DNA of 64,000 nucleotides, taken from NCBI RefSeq assembly GCF_000819685.1, contig NZ_CDBR01000093.1:62001-126000 (forward strand), in the 5' to 3' direction. This document shows positions 18,428 through 26,587 of this stretch, in pieces. The stretch comes from Aeromonas allosaccharophila (GTDB lineage: Bacteria > Pseudomonadota > Gammaproteobacteria > Enterobacterales > Aeromonadaceae). A program made the position numbers and the translations under genes. How positions within the stretch are numbered: the first letter of the stretch is position 1; the number at the start of each line of letters is the position of its first letter. The notes under the pieces were generated by a model. That model saw only the letters and a list, made by a program, of their open reading frames with translations, ran no database searches and was not told where the DNA came from.

Positions 18428-19573
18428 TTACTCCCGCTCTGTTGGCTGCCCCTCGATATCGAGAAAGGCGGCAACCCGCTCCCGCTCCTGGAGGGTATCC
18501 CGATAGCCCAGCTTGATCAGCTGCTGGCAGTAACCCGGATAGAACATCAGAAAGCTGGCCAGACTGCTGGTCTCATCTCCCTTCACGCCCAATACCCGCA
18601 ACAGGCGGCGCAGTTGCAGTGGCAGCTTGCGCAGATAGGCCAGCGCCATGGTGTCGAGATCCTGACTCGGTTTCAGTACGCAGGTCTCCACCCGCTTCAG
18701 CTTGAGGCGGTTGCGTTCCCGCTCCGGAATGAGGTCCAGGGTCTGGTTGATGCGCCACAGTCGCTCCAGATCGGAGTTGAGGGTGTCGGTAAAGACGGTA
18801 TCGAGCAGATGGCTGGCGATATTGGAGCTGGTGAGGTGGCCGTGGTGATGGGTCGGTGCCGAGTGCGCAGGCGGATCCAGGGTGATCAGCAGGATCCGCT
18901 CCGCCCCCAGATGGATGGCGGGGCTGAGCGGGCTCAGCTGGTGGATGGAGCCGTCGCCGTAGAACTTCTCGCCGATCTTGGTGGCCGGAAAGACAAAGGG
19001 GAGAGCCGAGGAGGCGAGCAGATGCTCCGATGTAAGCACGGTGCGTACCCCGCGCCGTCTGGCCCGCTCCCACGGATGGTGCTCGGCCCGCCCCTGAAAG
19101 AAGGTGGTGGAGAGACCGTCATCGTAATCCGATGCCGTGATGGCCAGCGCCTCCAGACTGCCGTAGAGGATGTTGTCATCGATGCGGTGATAGTCGATGA
19201 GCTGATCCAGCAGGCGGTGTAGCGGCGCGTTGTCAAACAGGTGAAAAGCGTGGTTGGTGTGGGGATTGATCAGCCCCGCCGACCCTTCGTACATCAGCCG
19301 CCACAGCAGCCGACCGGGGTGAAAATCGAAGATGTGGTGAGTCTCGAAACGGCGCCAGACCCACTCCAGCTTGCGCACCCCCAGATGAAAGCAGGAGGCA
19401 TAGCAGGCCAGCGCGGTGACATTAATGGCCCCCGCCGAGGTGCCGCACAGGATGGGAAAAGGAATGCCGAGATTGCGCGGGTAGAGCTCCGCAATCGCCT
19501 TGAGGGCGCCGACCTGATAGGCGGCGCGAGCACCGCCACCGGTGAGCAACAACGCTGTATTGGGTCTGGCCAT
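18428..19573 (-). CDS. Patatin-like phospholipase
   Basis: A 381-residue protein with the patatin catalytic dyad. The oxyanion-hole glycines are at TGGGARAAYQVGAL (11-24), the nucleophile is Ser46 in GTSAG (44-48), and the partner is Asp207 in YGDGS (the family's DG[A/G], here DGS). The sequence also has the ASSALPFVFP segment typical of bacterial patatins. The C-terminal about 170 residues are basic and helical and may contact membranes. There is no signal peptide, so it is cytoplasmic or peripheral on the membrane. It converges with the antiporter gene. Substrate and physiological role are unknown; acyl-ester hydrolysis is the family activity. Confidence 0.88.
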   Translation of the reverse strand: MARPNTALLLTGGGARAAYQVGALKAIAELYPRNLGIPFPILCGTSAGAINVTALACYASCFHLGVRKLEWVWRRFETHHIFDFHPGRLLWRLMYEGSAGLINPHTNHAFHLFDNAPLHRLLDQLIDYHRIDDNILYGSLEALAITASDYDDGLSTTFFQGRAEHHPWERARRRGVRTVLTSEHLLASSALPFVFPATKIGEKFYGDGSIHQLSPLSPAIHLGAERILLITLDPPAHSAPTHHHGHLTSSNIASHLLDTVFTDTLNSDLERLWRINQTLDLIPERERNRLKLKRVETCVLKPSQDLDTMALAYLRKLPLQLRRLLRVLGVKGDETSSLASFLMFYPGYCQQLIKLGYRDTLQERERVAAFLDIEGQPTERE

Positions 19574-19645
19574 ATGCTGGCGCCTTATTGTTGGCCCGAG
19601 AGGGGCGTTCCCACTGACAAGTTAACTATAAGGCGCTGTATCAAA

Positions 19646-19674
19646 TATAAAAACGGGCGCTCGCCCGTTTTTTT
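19646..19674 (-). terminator. Terminator of the alpha/beta hydrolase gene
   Basis: AAACGGGCG / CGCCCGTTT stem with T residues following on both strands; on the reverse strand it comes directly after the hydrolase stop. Confidence 0.88.
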
Positions 19675-19686
19675 CATGGCCCCCTG

Positions 19687-20565
19687 TCAAAGGGCCCGGT
19701 GAGGATTTTCCGGCCGCGCCAGCTGATCGAAAGCGGCAAATACCGGGGCGCTGGCGAGGATGCGGCCGTGGCCCAGACCCCGGGTGCTCACCAGCCGGGT
19801 ATGACCATCTTGGCTGGCTCGCAGGGAGTCGTCGTGGGGGGCAAACCTGTCCTCCTCATCGTGTACTATCATCGCCGCGCCGCTGCGGTTGGCGAGTCGG
19901 CCCAGCGGATCGACTGTGCTCAAGGGGTGCTGGTACTCCTGTTCAATCTCCTTGACCACCGCATCGAACAACCGGATGGAGTAGCCGGAGCGCGCCACCA
20001 TGCCGTAGAGCTGGGGCACATAGTCGAGCACCGGCGAAATCAACAGCAGCGGCAGGGCATCGATACCCGGCTGACGGCTGGATAGAGTGACGGCGCCCCC
20101 CATGCTGTGGGCGATGACCCCGTGCAGCGGGCCCACTTCGCTGGCCAATCTGGTCGCCAGCTCGTCGAAGGCGCGCACGAAGCGGGGCAGGTGGCCGGTG
20201 TTGCCTGCGCTCTGGCCGTGGGCCGGATGATCGTAGGCAATGGCGGTGAAACCCTGCGCGGCGATATGGCTCATCAGCGGATAGAACTGGCTGGAGCTGC
20301 CTGACCAGCCGTGCATCAGCAGCCACAGTGGCCCCTGACCGAGCCGATAGCTCATCAGTGCCCCTTCGCTGGTATGGACGGCCTGCTTCACCAGACCGGC
20401 AGGTTCGCTGCCATCCCGCTGGTTTCGCTGGGGGGTGAGCAGCAACTTGCTGGCGGTGCGCTTGGCATGGCTGGGGGCGAGTCTGTGGTGCAACCGGGTG
20501 CCGATCCCCAGCAGCCATTTGCTCGGGCTGAAGCGGCGCGTGTTGAAGTAGATCTTGCTGCTCAT
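19687..20565 (-). CDS. Alpha/beta-hydrolase fold protein
   Basis: A 292-residue hydrolase. It has the oxyanion HGW (WLLMHGWSGSSSQFYPLM), the second-strand Asp region YDHPAHGQS, the nucleophile elbow AHSMGG with Ser154, a likely acid in HDEEDRFAPHDDS, and the C-terminal His in GLGHGRIL. The start at 20565 is preferred over an ATG six bases upstream because AGGA lies at the proper distance only for this one. The N-terminal 45 residues are basic (KWLLGIGTRLHHRLAPSHAKR). It lies 82 bp downstream of a TetR gene on the same strand, so the two are probably coregulated. The substrate is unknown (ester or thioester possible). Confidence 0.85.
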   Translation of the reverse strand: MSSKIYFNTRRFSPSKWLLGIGTRLHHRLAPSHAKRTASKLLLTPQRNQRDGSEPAGLVKQAVHTSEGALMSYRLGQGPLWLLMHGWSGSSSQFYPLMSHIAAQGFTAIAYDHPAHGQSAGNTGHLPRFVRAFDELATRLASEVGPLHGVIAHSMGGAVTLSSRQPGIDALPLLLISPVLDYVPQLYGMVARSGYSIRLFDAVVKEIEQEYQHPLSTVDPLGRLANRSGAAMIVHDEEDRFAPHDDSLRASQDGHTRLVSTRGLGHGRILASAPVFAAFDQLARPENPHRAL

Positions 20566-20647
20566 GGTCATCCTGTGGTTTTTATGTGCGAACGGTCGTG
20601 CTTTTTTGTTGGTTTTTAAAAACTAGTGTTGAACGGATGCCAAAAAA

Positions 20648-21244
20648 TCAGCGCCAGCTGCTCAGCAGAGCGTCCACTTCGGGCCAGAAGTGGCGGACCG
20701 GATCCTGACACAGTTCGAGATCGTTGAACACCTGATCTGCCAGATAGAGGCCATAGAGGCGGTAAACGGCGCGCCAGGGATCCATTTCCTGTCGCCACTC
20801 GCCTGCGGCCTGACCCTGTACCACCTGACGGGCCAGATAGTCGAGCCAGAAGCGCACCAGTTGCCGGGCGGCTTGCTGCACGGGGCTCTTTTGCTCATGG
20901 CCATCCTGCACCGAGGTCCAGGCGTCGAGAAACATGCAGCGTCCGGCAAAGCAGTGGTTCCAAGCCTGCCAGGCACGCAGCAGGGCGATCAGCTTGTCGT
21001 GCTGGCTCTGGTGCTCCTGCTGGCGTACCGGCTGGATCACCCGCAGCCGGAACACCTCGGCGGCGTACTCCAGCACGGCGATCTGCAGATTGTCGCGGGA
21101 TTGAAAGTGGGCAAACAGGCCGCTTTTCGACATCTCGCAGGCGCTGGCCAGCGAGCCGATGGTCAGGCTCTCCAGCCCTTGCTGGCTCGCCTGCTCAAAG
21201 GCAGTCTGCAAAATGTTTTCCCGGGTCAGGCGCCCTTTGCTCAT
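20648..21244 (-). CDS. TetR-family transcriptional regulator
   Basis: A 198-residue one-component repressor. Residues 1-50 carry the TetR HTH (RENILQTAFEQASQQGLESLTIGSLASACEMSKSGLFAHF, with the usual KSGLF/Y-HF recognition helix). The C-terminal helices form a ligand-binding and dimer domain with a FWLDYLARQVVQG segment. The ATG at 21244 has GAGGAG upstream; a GTG one codon earlier is an alternative. It is followed by the alpha/beta hydrolase, which is its most likely target, besides itself. An imperfect palindrome in its promoter region could be its operator. Confidence 0.9.
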   Translation of the reverse strand: MSKGRLTRENILQTAFEQASQQGLESLTIGSLASACEMSKSGLFAHFQSRDNLQIAVLEYAAEVFRLRVIQPVRQQEHQSQHDKLIALLRAWQAWNHCFAGRCMFLDAWTSVQDGHEQKSPVQQAARQLVRFWLDYLARQVVQGQAAGEWRQEMDPWRAVYRLYGLYLADQVFNDLELCQDPVRHFWPEVDALLSSWR

Positions 21245-21275
21245 CACTCTCTCCTCGTTAGCGCTGGCAGCATAA

Positions 21276-21289
21276 AGTACGACCGTGCT
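21276..21289 (-). promoter_or_regulatory. Possible TetR-type operator upstream of tetR
   Basis: AGTACGACCGTGCT is an imperfect palindrome (12 of 14 positions pair), located about 30 bp upstream of the tetR start, where the promoter should lie. The arrangement fits self-repression but is inference from position and symmetry. Confidence 0.4.
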
Positions 21290-21357
21290 AATTGTCGAGC
21301 AACAAATAGCCAGTGTGGCTGGCTATCTCATCTTGCATGTGTCGCCGCGTGCGGGTC

Positions 21358-21569
21358 TCAGCTCTCCCTGATATCGAGTTGCTGCAGGGCGATAACCGCC
21401 TGAGTGCGGTTCTTGACCCCAAGCTTGCGGAAGGTTGTGGTGATATGGGCTTGATTGGAGGGCTCAGCTCTCCCTGATATCGAGCTGCTGCAGGGCGATG
21501 ACCGCCTGAGTGCGGTTTTTGACCCCAAGCTTGCGGAAGGTTGTGGTGATATGGGCCTGATTGGAGGGC
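21358..21569 (-). repeat. Two tandem 106-bp copies of a response-regulator 3' end
   Basis: Two units (21358-21463 and 21464-21569) lie head to tail directly after the stop codon of the response-regulator gene and repeat its last approximately 106 bp. Each unit encodes, on the reverse strand, EPSNQAHITTTF followed by RKLGVKNRTQAVIALQQLDI, then RES and a TGA stop. The corresponding end of the gene reads SEATIKAHITAIF before the same RKLGV...RES. The units differ from each other at four positions, all at third codon positions and synonymous in this frame. The last 71 bp of each unit are nearly identical to the gene; the first 35 bp are clearly diverged. There is no start codon or ribosome site of its own, so they are not independent genes as they stand. 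Confidence 0.95.
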
Positions 21570-22214
21570 TCAGCTCTCCCTGATATCGAGCTGCTGCAGG
21601 GCGATAACCGCCTGAGTGCGGTTTTTGACCCCGAGCTTGCGGAAGATGGCGGTGATATGCGCTTTGATGGTGGCTTCGGAGACATTGAGCTCCCAGGCGA
21701 TCTGCTTGTTGAGGCTGCCGTCGCGCAGCATGATTAGCACCTTGTACTGCTGGGGGGTGAGGCTGGCTAGCTTGCTGGCGAAATCGGGGCCATCTTCCGA
21801 TTCTGGATGGAGCGAGATGCCTTCCGGCACCCAGTTATTCCCCCCGATCACCGTATTGAGGGCGTTGACCAGCTCCTTCATCGGCACCGATTTGGGAATG
21901 AAGCCGAGCGCCCCGAGCCGCAGCACCTGCTGGATGATGGCCGCATCTTCCGAGGCGGAGACCACCACGATGGGCAGGTCGGGATACTGGCCGCGCAGGT
22001 GGGCCAGCCCCTCGAAGCCATTGGCCCCAGGCATCTTGAGATCGAGCAGCAACAGGTCAACCTCGGGGTGCTCGCCGAGCAGGCTGGTCAGGCTGTCGAT
22101 GGAGTCCGCCTCCAGCAATTGAGCGTCGTTGATGGCCATGTGCACCGCTTGGTAAAGGGCGCCCCGAAACAGGGGGTGGTCATCTGCGATGACGATGGTA
22201 AATTGGCTGTCCAT
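21570..22214 (-). CDS. NarL/LuxR-type response regulator
   Basis: A 214-residue regulator. The receiver domain (about 1-125) has the acidic pair DD11-12, the phosphoacceptor Asp58 in LLLLDLKMPGANG, the Ser/Thr switch region VVVSAS and the Lys in FIPKS. The LuxR HTH (about 150-210) includes LTPQQYKVLIMLRDGSLNKQIAWELNVSEATIKAHITAIFRKLGV. No partner kinase is adjacent, so it is an orphan here. The sequence as a whole reminds me of the CrbR-type regulators of acetate metabolism (CrbS/CrbR in Vibrio and Pseudomonas), but this is recollection, so no symbol is given. The 3' end is duplicated downstream. Confidence 0.9.
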   Translation of the reverse strand: MDSQFTIVIADDHPLFRGALYQAVHMAINDAQLLEADSIDSLTSLLGEHPEVDLLLLDLKMPGANGFEGLAHLRGQYPDLPIVVVSASEDAAIIQQVLRLGALGFIPKSVPMKELVNALNTVIGGNNWVPEGISLHPESEDGPDFASKLASLTPQQYKVLIMLRDGSLNKQIAWELNVSEATIKAHITAIFRKLGVKNRTQAVIALQQLDIRES

Positions 22215-22385
22215 ATTTCGGTTAATGGCTCACATTGTTGCTAACTGATTGTTTTGAAAAATCAAACTAGCATCGCTCACCAAGAGGGTCAAACCCGCCG
22301 GTGTGCAAATGTGAGGCGACCGTCGGATGTCGTGCCAGCGGGGCCGACGGGATGGTCATGAACAACCCAACGCAGGAGGCAATCC

Positions 22386-23012
22386 ATGGGATCCCTGGTA
22401 TTGACGGTAGGCACAGGTTCCACCTGGGCGATGCGGGCGTCGCTGGTGCTCGCCATGAGCGGGCTGGAGTGGCAGGAGCAGGTGTTCGATCTGGAGGATG
22501 CCAAGGCGTTGGCGCGGCTCAAGCGCACGGCGCCGGCCGGGCTGGTGCCCTGGCTGGACGACGGCGAGCTGCGGATCCACGACTCGCTGGCCATCGCCGA
22601 ATATGTTCACGAGCGCTGTCCCGACCGTCAGCTCTATCCCGTTTCGCTGGCCGAGCGGGCACTGGCTCGCAGCCTCTGCGCCGAGCTGCACGCCGGATTT
22701 CGGCAGATCCGCTCTCTGCTCCCCTTTTTTCTTGGGGCGCCAACCCGTATCGATCCCCCGGTGGAGGCGGTCGGTGAGCTGGCTCGATTGCAGGAGATCT
22801 GGTCGCAGGCGCGGGTCCCCTTCTACTTTGGCGAGGCGGGCACTGTCGACGCCTTCTATGCCGTGATGGCCTATCGGCTGGCCAGCTACGGCATCCTGTT
22901 GCCCGGTCAGGCGGGAGCCTATCAGCAGGCGCTGCTGGCCTGGCCCCTGTGGCAAGAGATGTTGGTCAAGGCGCGGCTGCAGTGGCCAGTGGCGGCGCGC
23001 CAGTCACAGTGA
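22386..23012 (+). CDS. Glutathione S-transferase family protein
   Basis: A 208-residue protein with the thioredoxin-like N-terminal GST domain (LTVGTGSTWAMRASLVLAMSGL, VPWLDDGELRIHDSLAIAEYVHER; the P-W-L and D-S-L-A-I signature binds glutathione) and an all-helical C-terminal domain. The catalytic residue is probably the Ser/Thr cluster at residues 10-13, as in bacterial GSTs of the zeta/beta-like type. It starts at the ATG at 22386 with AGGAGG upstream. It is divergent from the response regulator and is followed by a strong terminator. The substrate is unknown. Confidence 0.87.
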   Translation: MGSLVLTVGTGSTWAMRASLVLAMSGLEWQEQVFDLEDAKALARLKRTAPAGLVPWLDDGELRIHDSLAIAEYVHERCPDRQLYPVSLAERALARSLCAELHAGFRQIRSLLPFFLGAPTRIDPPVEAVGELARLQEIWSQARVPFYFGEAGTVDAFYAVMAYRLASYGILLPGQAGAYQQALLAWPLWQEMLVKARLQWPVAARQSQ

Positions 23013-23035
23013 GCCGCTACAGATGGATAAACGAG

Positions 23036-23065
23036 AGAGGGGAGCCAGTGGCTCCCCTCTTTGTT
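23036..23065 (+). terminator. Terminator between GST and malS
   Basis: AGAGGGGAGCCA / TGGCTCCCCTCT hairpin with a tiny loop and a short T-rich tail. It may serve the converging malS gene also. Confidence 0.88.
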
Positions 23066-23087
23066 GCTGGTGAATGTGGCTCAAAAG

Positions 23088-25199
23088 TTACTTCTGCCGA
23101 CCGGCAAAGACCACCACCACCTTGTCATCCCCCTTCTCCCGCACGAAGGCGTAGGGAGCATCCGAGAGTTTCTGGTGACTGCCTGCCGCAATGGCCGGAT
23201 GGGCGGCGCGGAACTGGCCCAGTTGCTGCCAGTGCTTGACCAGCTCAGCATTGTCCCCGCTGGCCAGCTCCTGCCAGTTCATGTCCGAGCGCAATGCCTG
23301 ATCGAACACCCCGCCATCCTTGGCCAGCCCGCGGCCGGACTCGTCGCCGTAGTAGAGCTGGATACCGCCCGGCAGCAGCATAAAGCTGTTGGCGACTCTG
23401 CGTTGCAGCGGCACATCCTGATAGTCGCCAAAGAACAGCTTGGTGTCGTGGGAGCTGATATAGCTCAGCACGTTGAACTCGGGATCCTGATTGATGCGGC
23501 TGGCGTAGCTGGCATAGGTGGGCTCGGCACCCGCCATGCACTGGGCCTGGGGCAGGGCAAACTCGCGCTGATAGTCGAAGTTGATCAGGGAATCGAAACC
23601 GTTCTGATACCAGAAATCCTTGGCGACCCCGTGATCCCACACCTCGCCCACCATGTAGAAGGGCAGAGCGTCGAGGGCCTTGTCCGGGTTGGCGGTCTTC
23701 CACTCCTTGAGCGCAGTGGTACCCGCCTGTTTGAGCTTGGCCCACACTTCGGGCTCCAGATGTTTGACGGTGTCGGCCCGAAAACCGTCGATGCCAAATC
23801 GGCGCACCCAGTCGGTGTGCCAGGCGATCAGGTAGTCGCTCACGGTAGCGTCGGGCAGCGCCTTGGCGAGGGTGTCTTTTTTCGCGGCCAGCAACGGCGG
23901 CAGCCCTACCTGTTTGGTCGATTCGGTGAGGAAGTCCGGCAGCCCCGCCACCGAGCCGGTGACATCGTCGGTGCCGGGCTGCGGGTAGCCGGGCAGACCG
24001 GCACGCACCCAGTCACCGCTCCACCACTTGTTCCACGCTGGCGATTGATAGTCGATGAACTGGTTGTAGCCATGCCAGTTGAGGCCACCGCTCGGGTGCC
24101 ACTGGTTCCAGACGGTCGGCAGCTTGTCTGTGTTCTGGGTCAGTTCGGTGAGCCCCAGATCCTGCAAGTCGGCGAGGGTGGCGTAACCGGCGTGGTTCAT
24201 CACCACATCGAGGATGATGCGCATGCCGCGCTTGTGGGCCTCGTCCACCAGGGTCTTCAGGCTCTCCTCATCGCCGTAGTTGGGGTCGATTTTGGTGAAG
24301 TCGAGCGCCCAGTAGCCGTGGTAGGCGTAGAAGGGGAAGTTGCCCTGCTCGCCACCGCCGATAAAGCCGTGCACCTGCTCCACCATGGGGGTGATCCAGA
24401 TGGCGTTCATGCCGAGGCTCTTGATGTAGTCGAGTTTCTCGGTCAGCCCTTTGAAGTCACCGCCGTGCCAGGTGGCCACCTCGTCCTGGCCATCCTTCTG
24501 GCGGCCGAAGCTGTGGTCGTTGGCTGGGTCGCCGTTGTGGAAGCGATCGGTCAGCAGGAAATAGACGCTCGCCTGATCCCAGCTGAACGGTGCTGGCTTG
24601 GCCGCCTTGACCGGTTCGAGCAGCAGCAGGCTGCCGCTCTCCTTGCTCGGGGTCAGGGTCAGCTTGCCCTGTTTGACCACTGCCTCCTGTTTCGAGTAGG
24701 CATCCCGCAGCCGAGTGCCGTCGGGCCAGACCCCTTGCAGGGATACCGTGACCGGGCCGCCATCCCAGCTGATGCAGGGCTCTTGTGGTGGCTGGCGCTT
24801 GAACTCGCTCTTTTTGGTCGCCCGCAGCACCTTGAGGCTGGGGGTATCCGGGTTGAAGGTGAACTGATACTCCCCGGCCAGCATCACCCGCAGGGTAAAG
24901 CTCTGCTCCTTGCTGCATTTGTCCATCGGCTGGGCGGTGCCGAAGGGCAGCGGTTTGGCCTCGCTCGGGCCGAAGCTGGTACCGCAACTGTTGCCCGCGT
25001 CGCTGATGCGGATCTGGTGGCTCCCCTTGGCAAGGTGATGGGTCAGCTCCACCGTGCCCTTGTCCAGCGCGATCGGGGTCGCTATCGGCTGACCATCCAC
25101 ATAGAGGTGAACCTCGGGGGCGGCCATCGCCTGTGGGGTGAACAGAGGGGCGGCCAGCAGGGCAAGCCAGAGAGAGGATAAGTTGGGAGCGCGACGCAT
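23088..25199 (-). CDS. malS: Periplasmic alpha-amylase MalS
   Basis: A 703-residue GH13 alpha-amylase (E. coli MalS is 676 aa). The signal peptide MRRAPNLSSLWLALLAAPLF ends near AMA-APEV. An N-terminal beta domain with cysteines (DAGNSCGTSFG; MDKCSKEQ) precedes the TIM barrel. The barrel has SVYFLLTDRFHNGD, DVVMNHAGY (conserved region I), GFRADTVKHL (nucleophile Asp), MVGEVWDHG (acid Glu) and ISSHDTKLF (third Asp). It cuts maltodextrins in the periplasm. The ATG at 25199 begins the signal peptide and has AAGGA upstream; the frame upstream to 25253 lacks support. It is monocistronic; no MalT site was identified. Confidence 0.93.
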   Translation of the reverse strand: MRRAPNLSSLWLALLAAPLFTPQAMAAPEVHLYVDGQPIATPIALDKGTVELTHHLAKGSHQIRISDAGNSCGTSFGPSEAKPLPFGTAQPMDKCSKEQSFTLRVMLAGEYQFTFNPDTPSLKVLRATKKSEFKRQPPQEPCISWDGGPVTVSLQGVWPDGTRLRDAYSKQEAVVKQGKLTLTPSKESGSLLLLEPVKAAKPAPFSWDQASVYFLLTDRFHNGDPANDHSFGRQKDGQDEVATWHGGDFKGLTEKLDYIKSLGMNAIWITPMVEQVHGFIGGGEQGNFPFYAYHGYWALDFTKIDPNYGDEESLKTLVDEAHKRGMRIILDVVMNHAGYATLADLQDLGLTELTQNTDKLPTVWNQWHPSGGLNWHGYNQFIDYQSPAWNKWWSGDWVRAGLPGYPQPGTDDVTGSVAGLPDFLTESTKQVGLPPLLAAKKDTLAKALPDATVSDYLIAWHTDWVRRFGIDGFRADTVKHLEPEVWAKLKQAGTTALKEWKTANPDKALDALPFYMVGEVWDHGVAKDFWYQNGFDSLINFDYQREFALPQAQCMAGAEPTYASYASRINQDPEFNVLSYISSHDTKLFFGDYQDVPLQRRVANSFMLLPGGIQLYYGDESGRGLAKDGGVFDQALRSDMNWQELASGDNAELVKHWQQLGQFRAAHPAIAAGSHQKLSDAPYAFVREKGDDKVVVVFAGRQK

Positions 25200-25366
25200 A
25201 AGCCATTCCTTGAGCAGGGCAGTTCGGACAAGGGCCCATTCTAGGAGCAGCAAAGCGCGCCTTGGATCGGCAAAATGCCGATTTGTGACATCAGTTCAAA
25301 TGGTTACGTTTTCAAGCCGAGGAAAGTGTGATGGGGGAGGCGCTCTGTTGATAAAAATAGCGGCCA

Positions 25367-25396
25367 TAAAAAATGCCGGTCAGGTGACCGGCATTT
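25367..25396 (-). terminator. Terminator of the gtr-like operon
   Basis: AATGCCGGTCA / TGACCGGCATT hairpin; on the reverse strand it ends in a T run (A run at 25368-25373 on the plus strand). Confidence 0.9.
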
Positions 25397-25420
25397 GGCG
25401 TTTCAGGCATCGTCGTCACA

Positions 25421-26587
25421 TCAGACGGTGAAGAACTTGAAGTTGACGAAGGCCACCGCGATGAAGGAGGCAACCATGCCGCTGATGCAGAGCACCGCAG
25501 GGCGGATGGCGGGCCAGCGATGGGTCAGCAGGATGATGGCCAGCAAGGTCGGATAGAGCCCGAACATGTAGCGCGGCATGGCGTTGAGGCCGGTCATCAG
25601 CGGAATGGTGCAGCAGATGAACATCAGGGTCGCCTCGGCCCAGCGCTTCTGGCTGAACAGGTAACCGTTCAGGCACCAGCCGAAGATCACCATGATGGAG
25701 AGGTAAGCCTTGCGACCGCCCAGCTCGAAACCGCTCAGCCACCAGTCCAGCGGGCTGTCCATGTAACGACCCCAAGCCACCTGAATGTGCTTGAAGGCCA
25801 TGGCATCACCGGTCAGGTGATAGAGGTAGACCATGTAGGCAAACAGGCCGAACGGGATCATCCAGAGGGTGAACACCACCTTGAAGGCGCGCTCGGTGAA
25901 GCGGAAAAATTCCCGCCAGCCGTAGGCTTGCAGCGCCAGGATCAGCACCGGGAACACCATCATCACGCCCAGGTTGCGGGTACCCGAGATACAGACCCCC
26001 AGCACGGCGACCATTAGCCACTGTTCCCGATAGGCGAACAGGAACATCCCCAGCATCAGCGCCATAAAGGTCGACTCGGTATAACCGGAGACGAAGTAGG
26101 CGGAGAAGGGGGAGAAGGCCAGCAGCCAGACGCCAAAGCGGGCGGTATCGTCACCCAGCTTGAGCTGACGCAACACCAGCAACATCAGCGGCAGGCTGGC
26201 GAAGAAGGAGGCGTTGGCCACAATGATGAGGCCGATCAGGCTCTCGACATTGAACAGGTTGGAGATGGCACCGGAGACCATCGGATAGAGCGGCATAAAG
26301 GCCCAGTTGGCCGCATTGCCCTTGCTCAGCCAGCGCGGGTAGAGGTCGTAGCCGTTCTCGATGATACGCTGAAACCAGACGCAGTCGAACTGGCAATAGG
26401 CCTGCAGCGGGCCGATATCGGGGGAGCCATAGAGCTGGACACCGAAGTAGCCCATGCCATACAGCGCTATCCGACTCAGCATGAAGGCGGCGATGATCAT
26501 CAGCCAGTCACGGCCACTGATGCGCAGTGACGGGCGATAGGGGAGTGCAGCCCCGGTTAGCGGGGCAGTATTGGTCATATCATTCAT
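25421..26587 (-). CDS. Multispanning membrane glycosyltransferase (GT-C type, PIG-V/mannosyltransferase-like)
   Basis: A 388-residue protein with about 9-10 hydrophobic helices and a first large external loop. The acidic CQFDCVWFQRIIENGYD segment just after the first helix matches the place where GT-C lipid-sugar transferases have their catalytic acidic pair. MPLYPM and SPFSAYFVSGYTES resemble the PIG-V/PIG-M-like bacterial family. Its ATG overlaps the stop of gtrA (ATGA), so the three genes gtrB-gtrA-this are translationally coupled. In O-antigen-modifying gtr operons the third gene is the serotype-specific transferase; by analogy this enzyme would add the sugar flipped by GtrA. The acceptor is unknown. 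Confidence 0.78.
   Translation of the reverse strand: MNDMTNTAPLTGAALPYRPSLRISGRDWLMIIAAFMLSRIALYGMGYFGVQLYGSPDIGPLQAYCQFDCVWFQRIIENGYDLYPRWLSKGNAANWAFMPLYPMVSGAISNLFNVESLIGLIIVANASFFASLPLMLLVLRQLKLGDDTARFGVWLLAFSPFSAYFVSGYTESTFMALMLGMFLFAYREQWLMVAVLGVCISGTRNLGVMMVFPVLILALQAYGWREFFRFTERAFKVVFTLWMIPFGLFAYMVYLYHLTGDAMAFKHIQVAWGRYMDSPLDWWLSGFELGGRKAYLSIMVIFGWCLNGYLFSQKRWAEATLMFICCTIPLMTGLNAMPRYMFGLYPTLLAIILLTHRWPAIRPAVLCISGMVASFIAVAFVNFKFFTV

Noticed and set aside
21358-21569. Repeats as an insertion-sequence remnant
   Set aside because: No transposase, terminal inverted repeats or target duplication; the units clearly match the adjacent gene's coding end.
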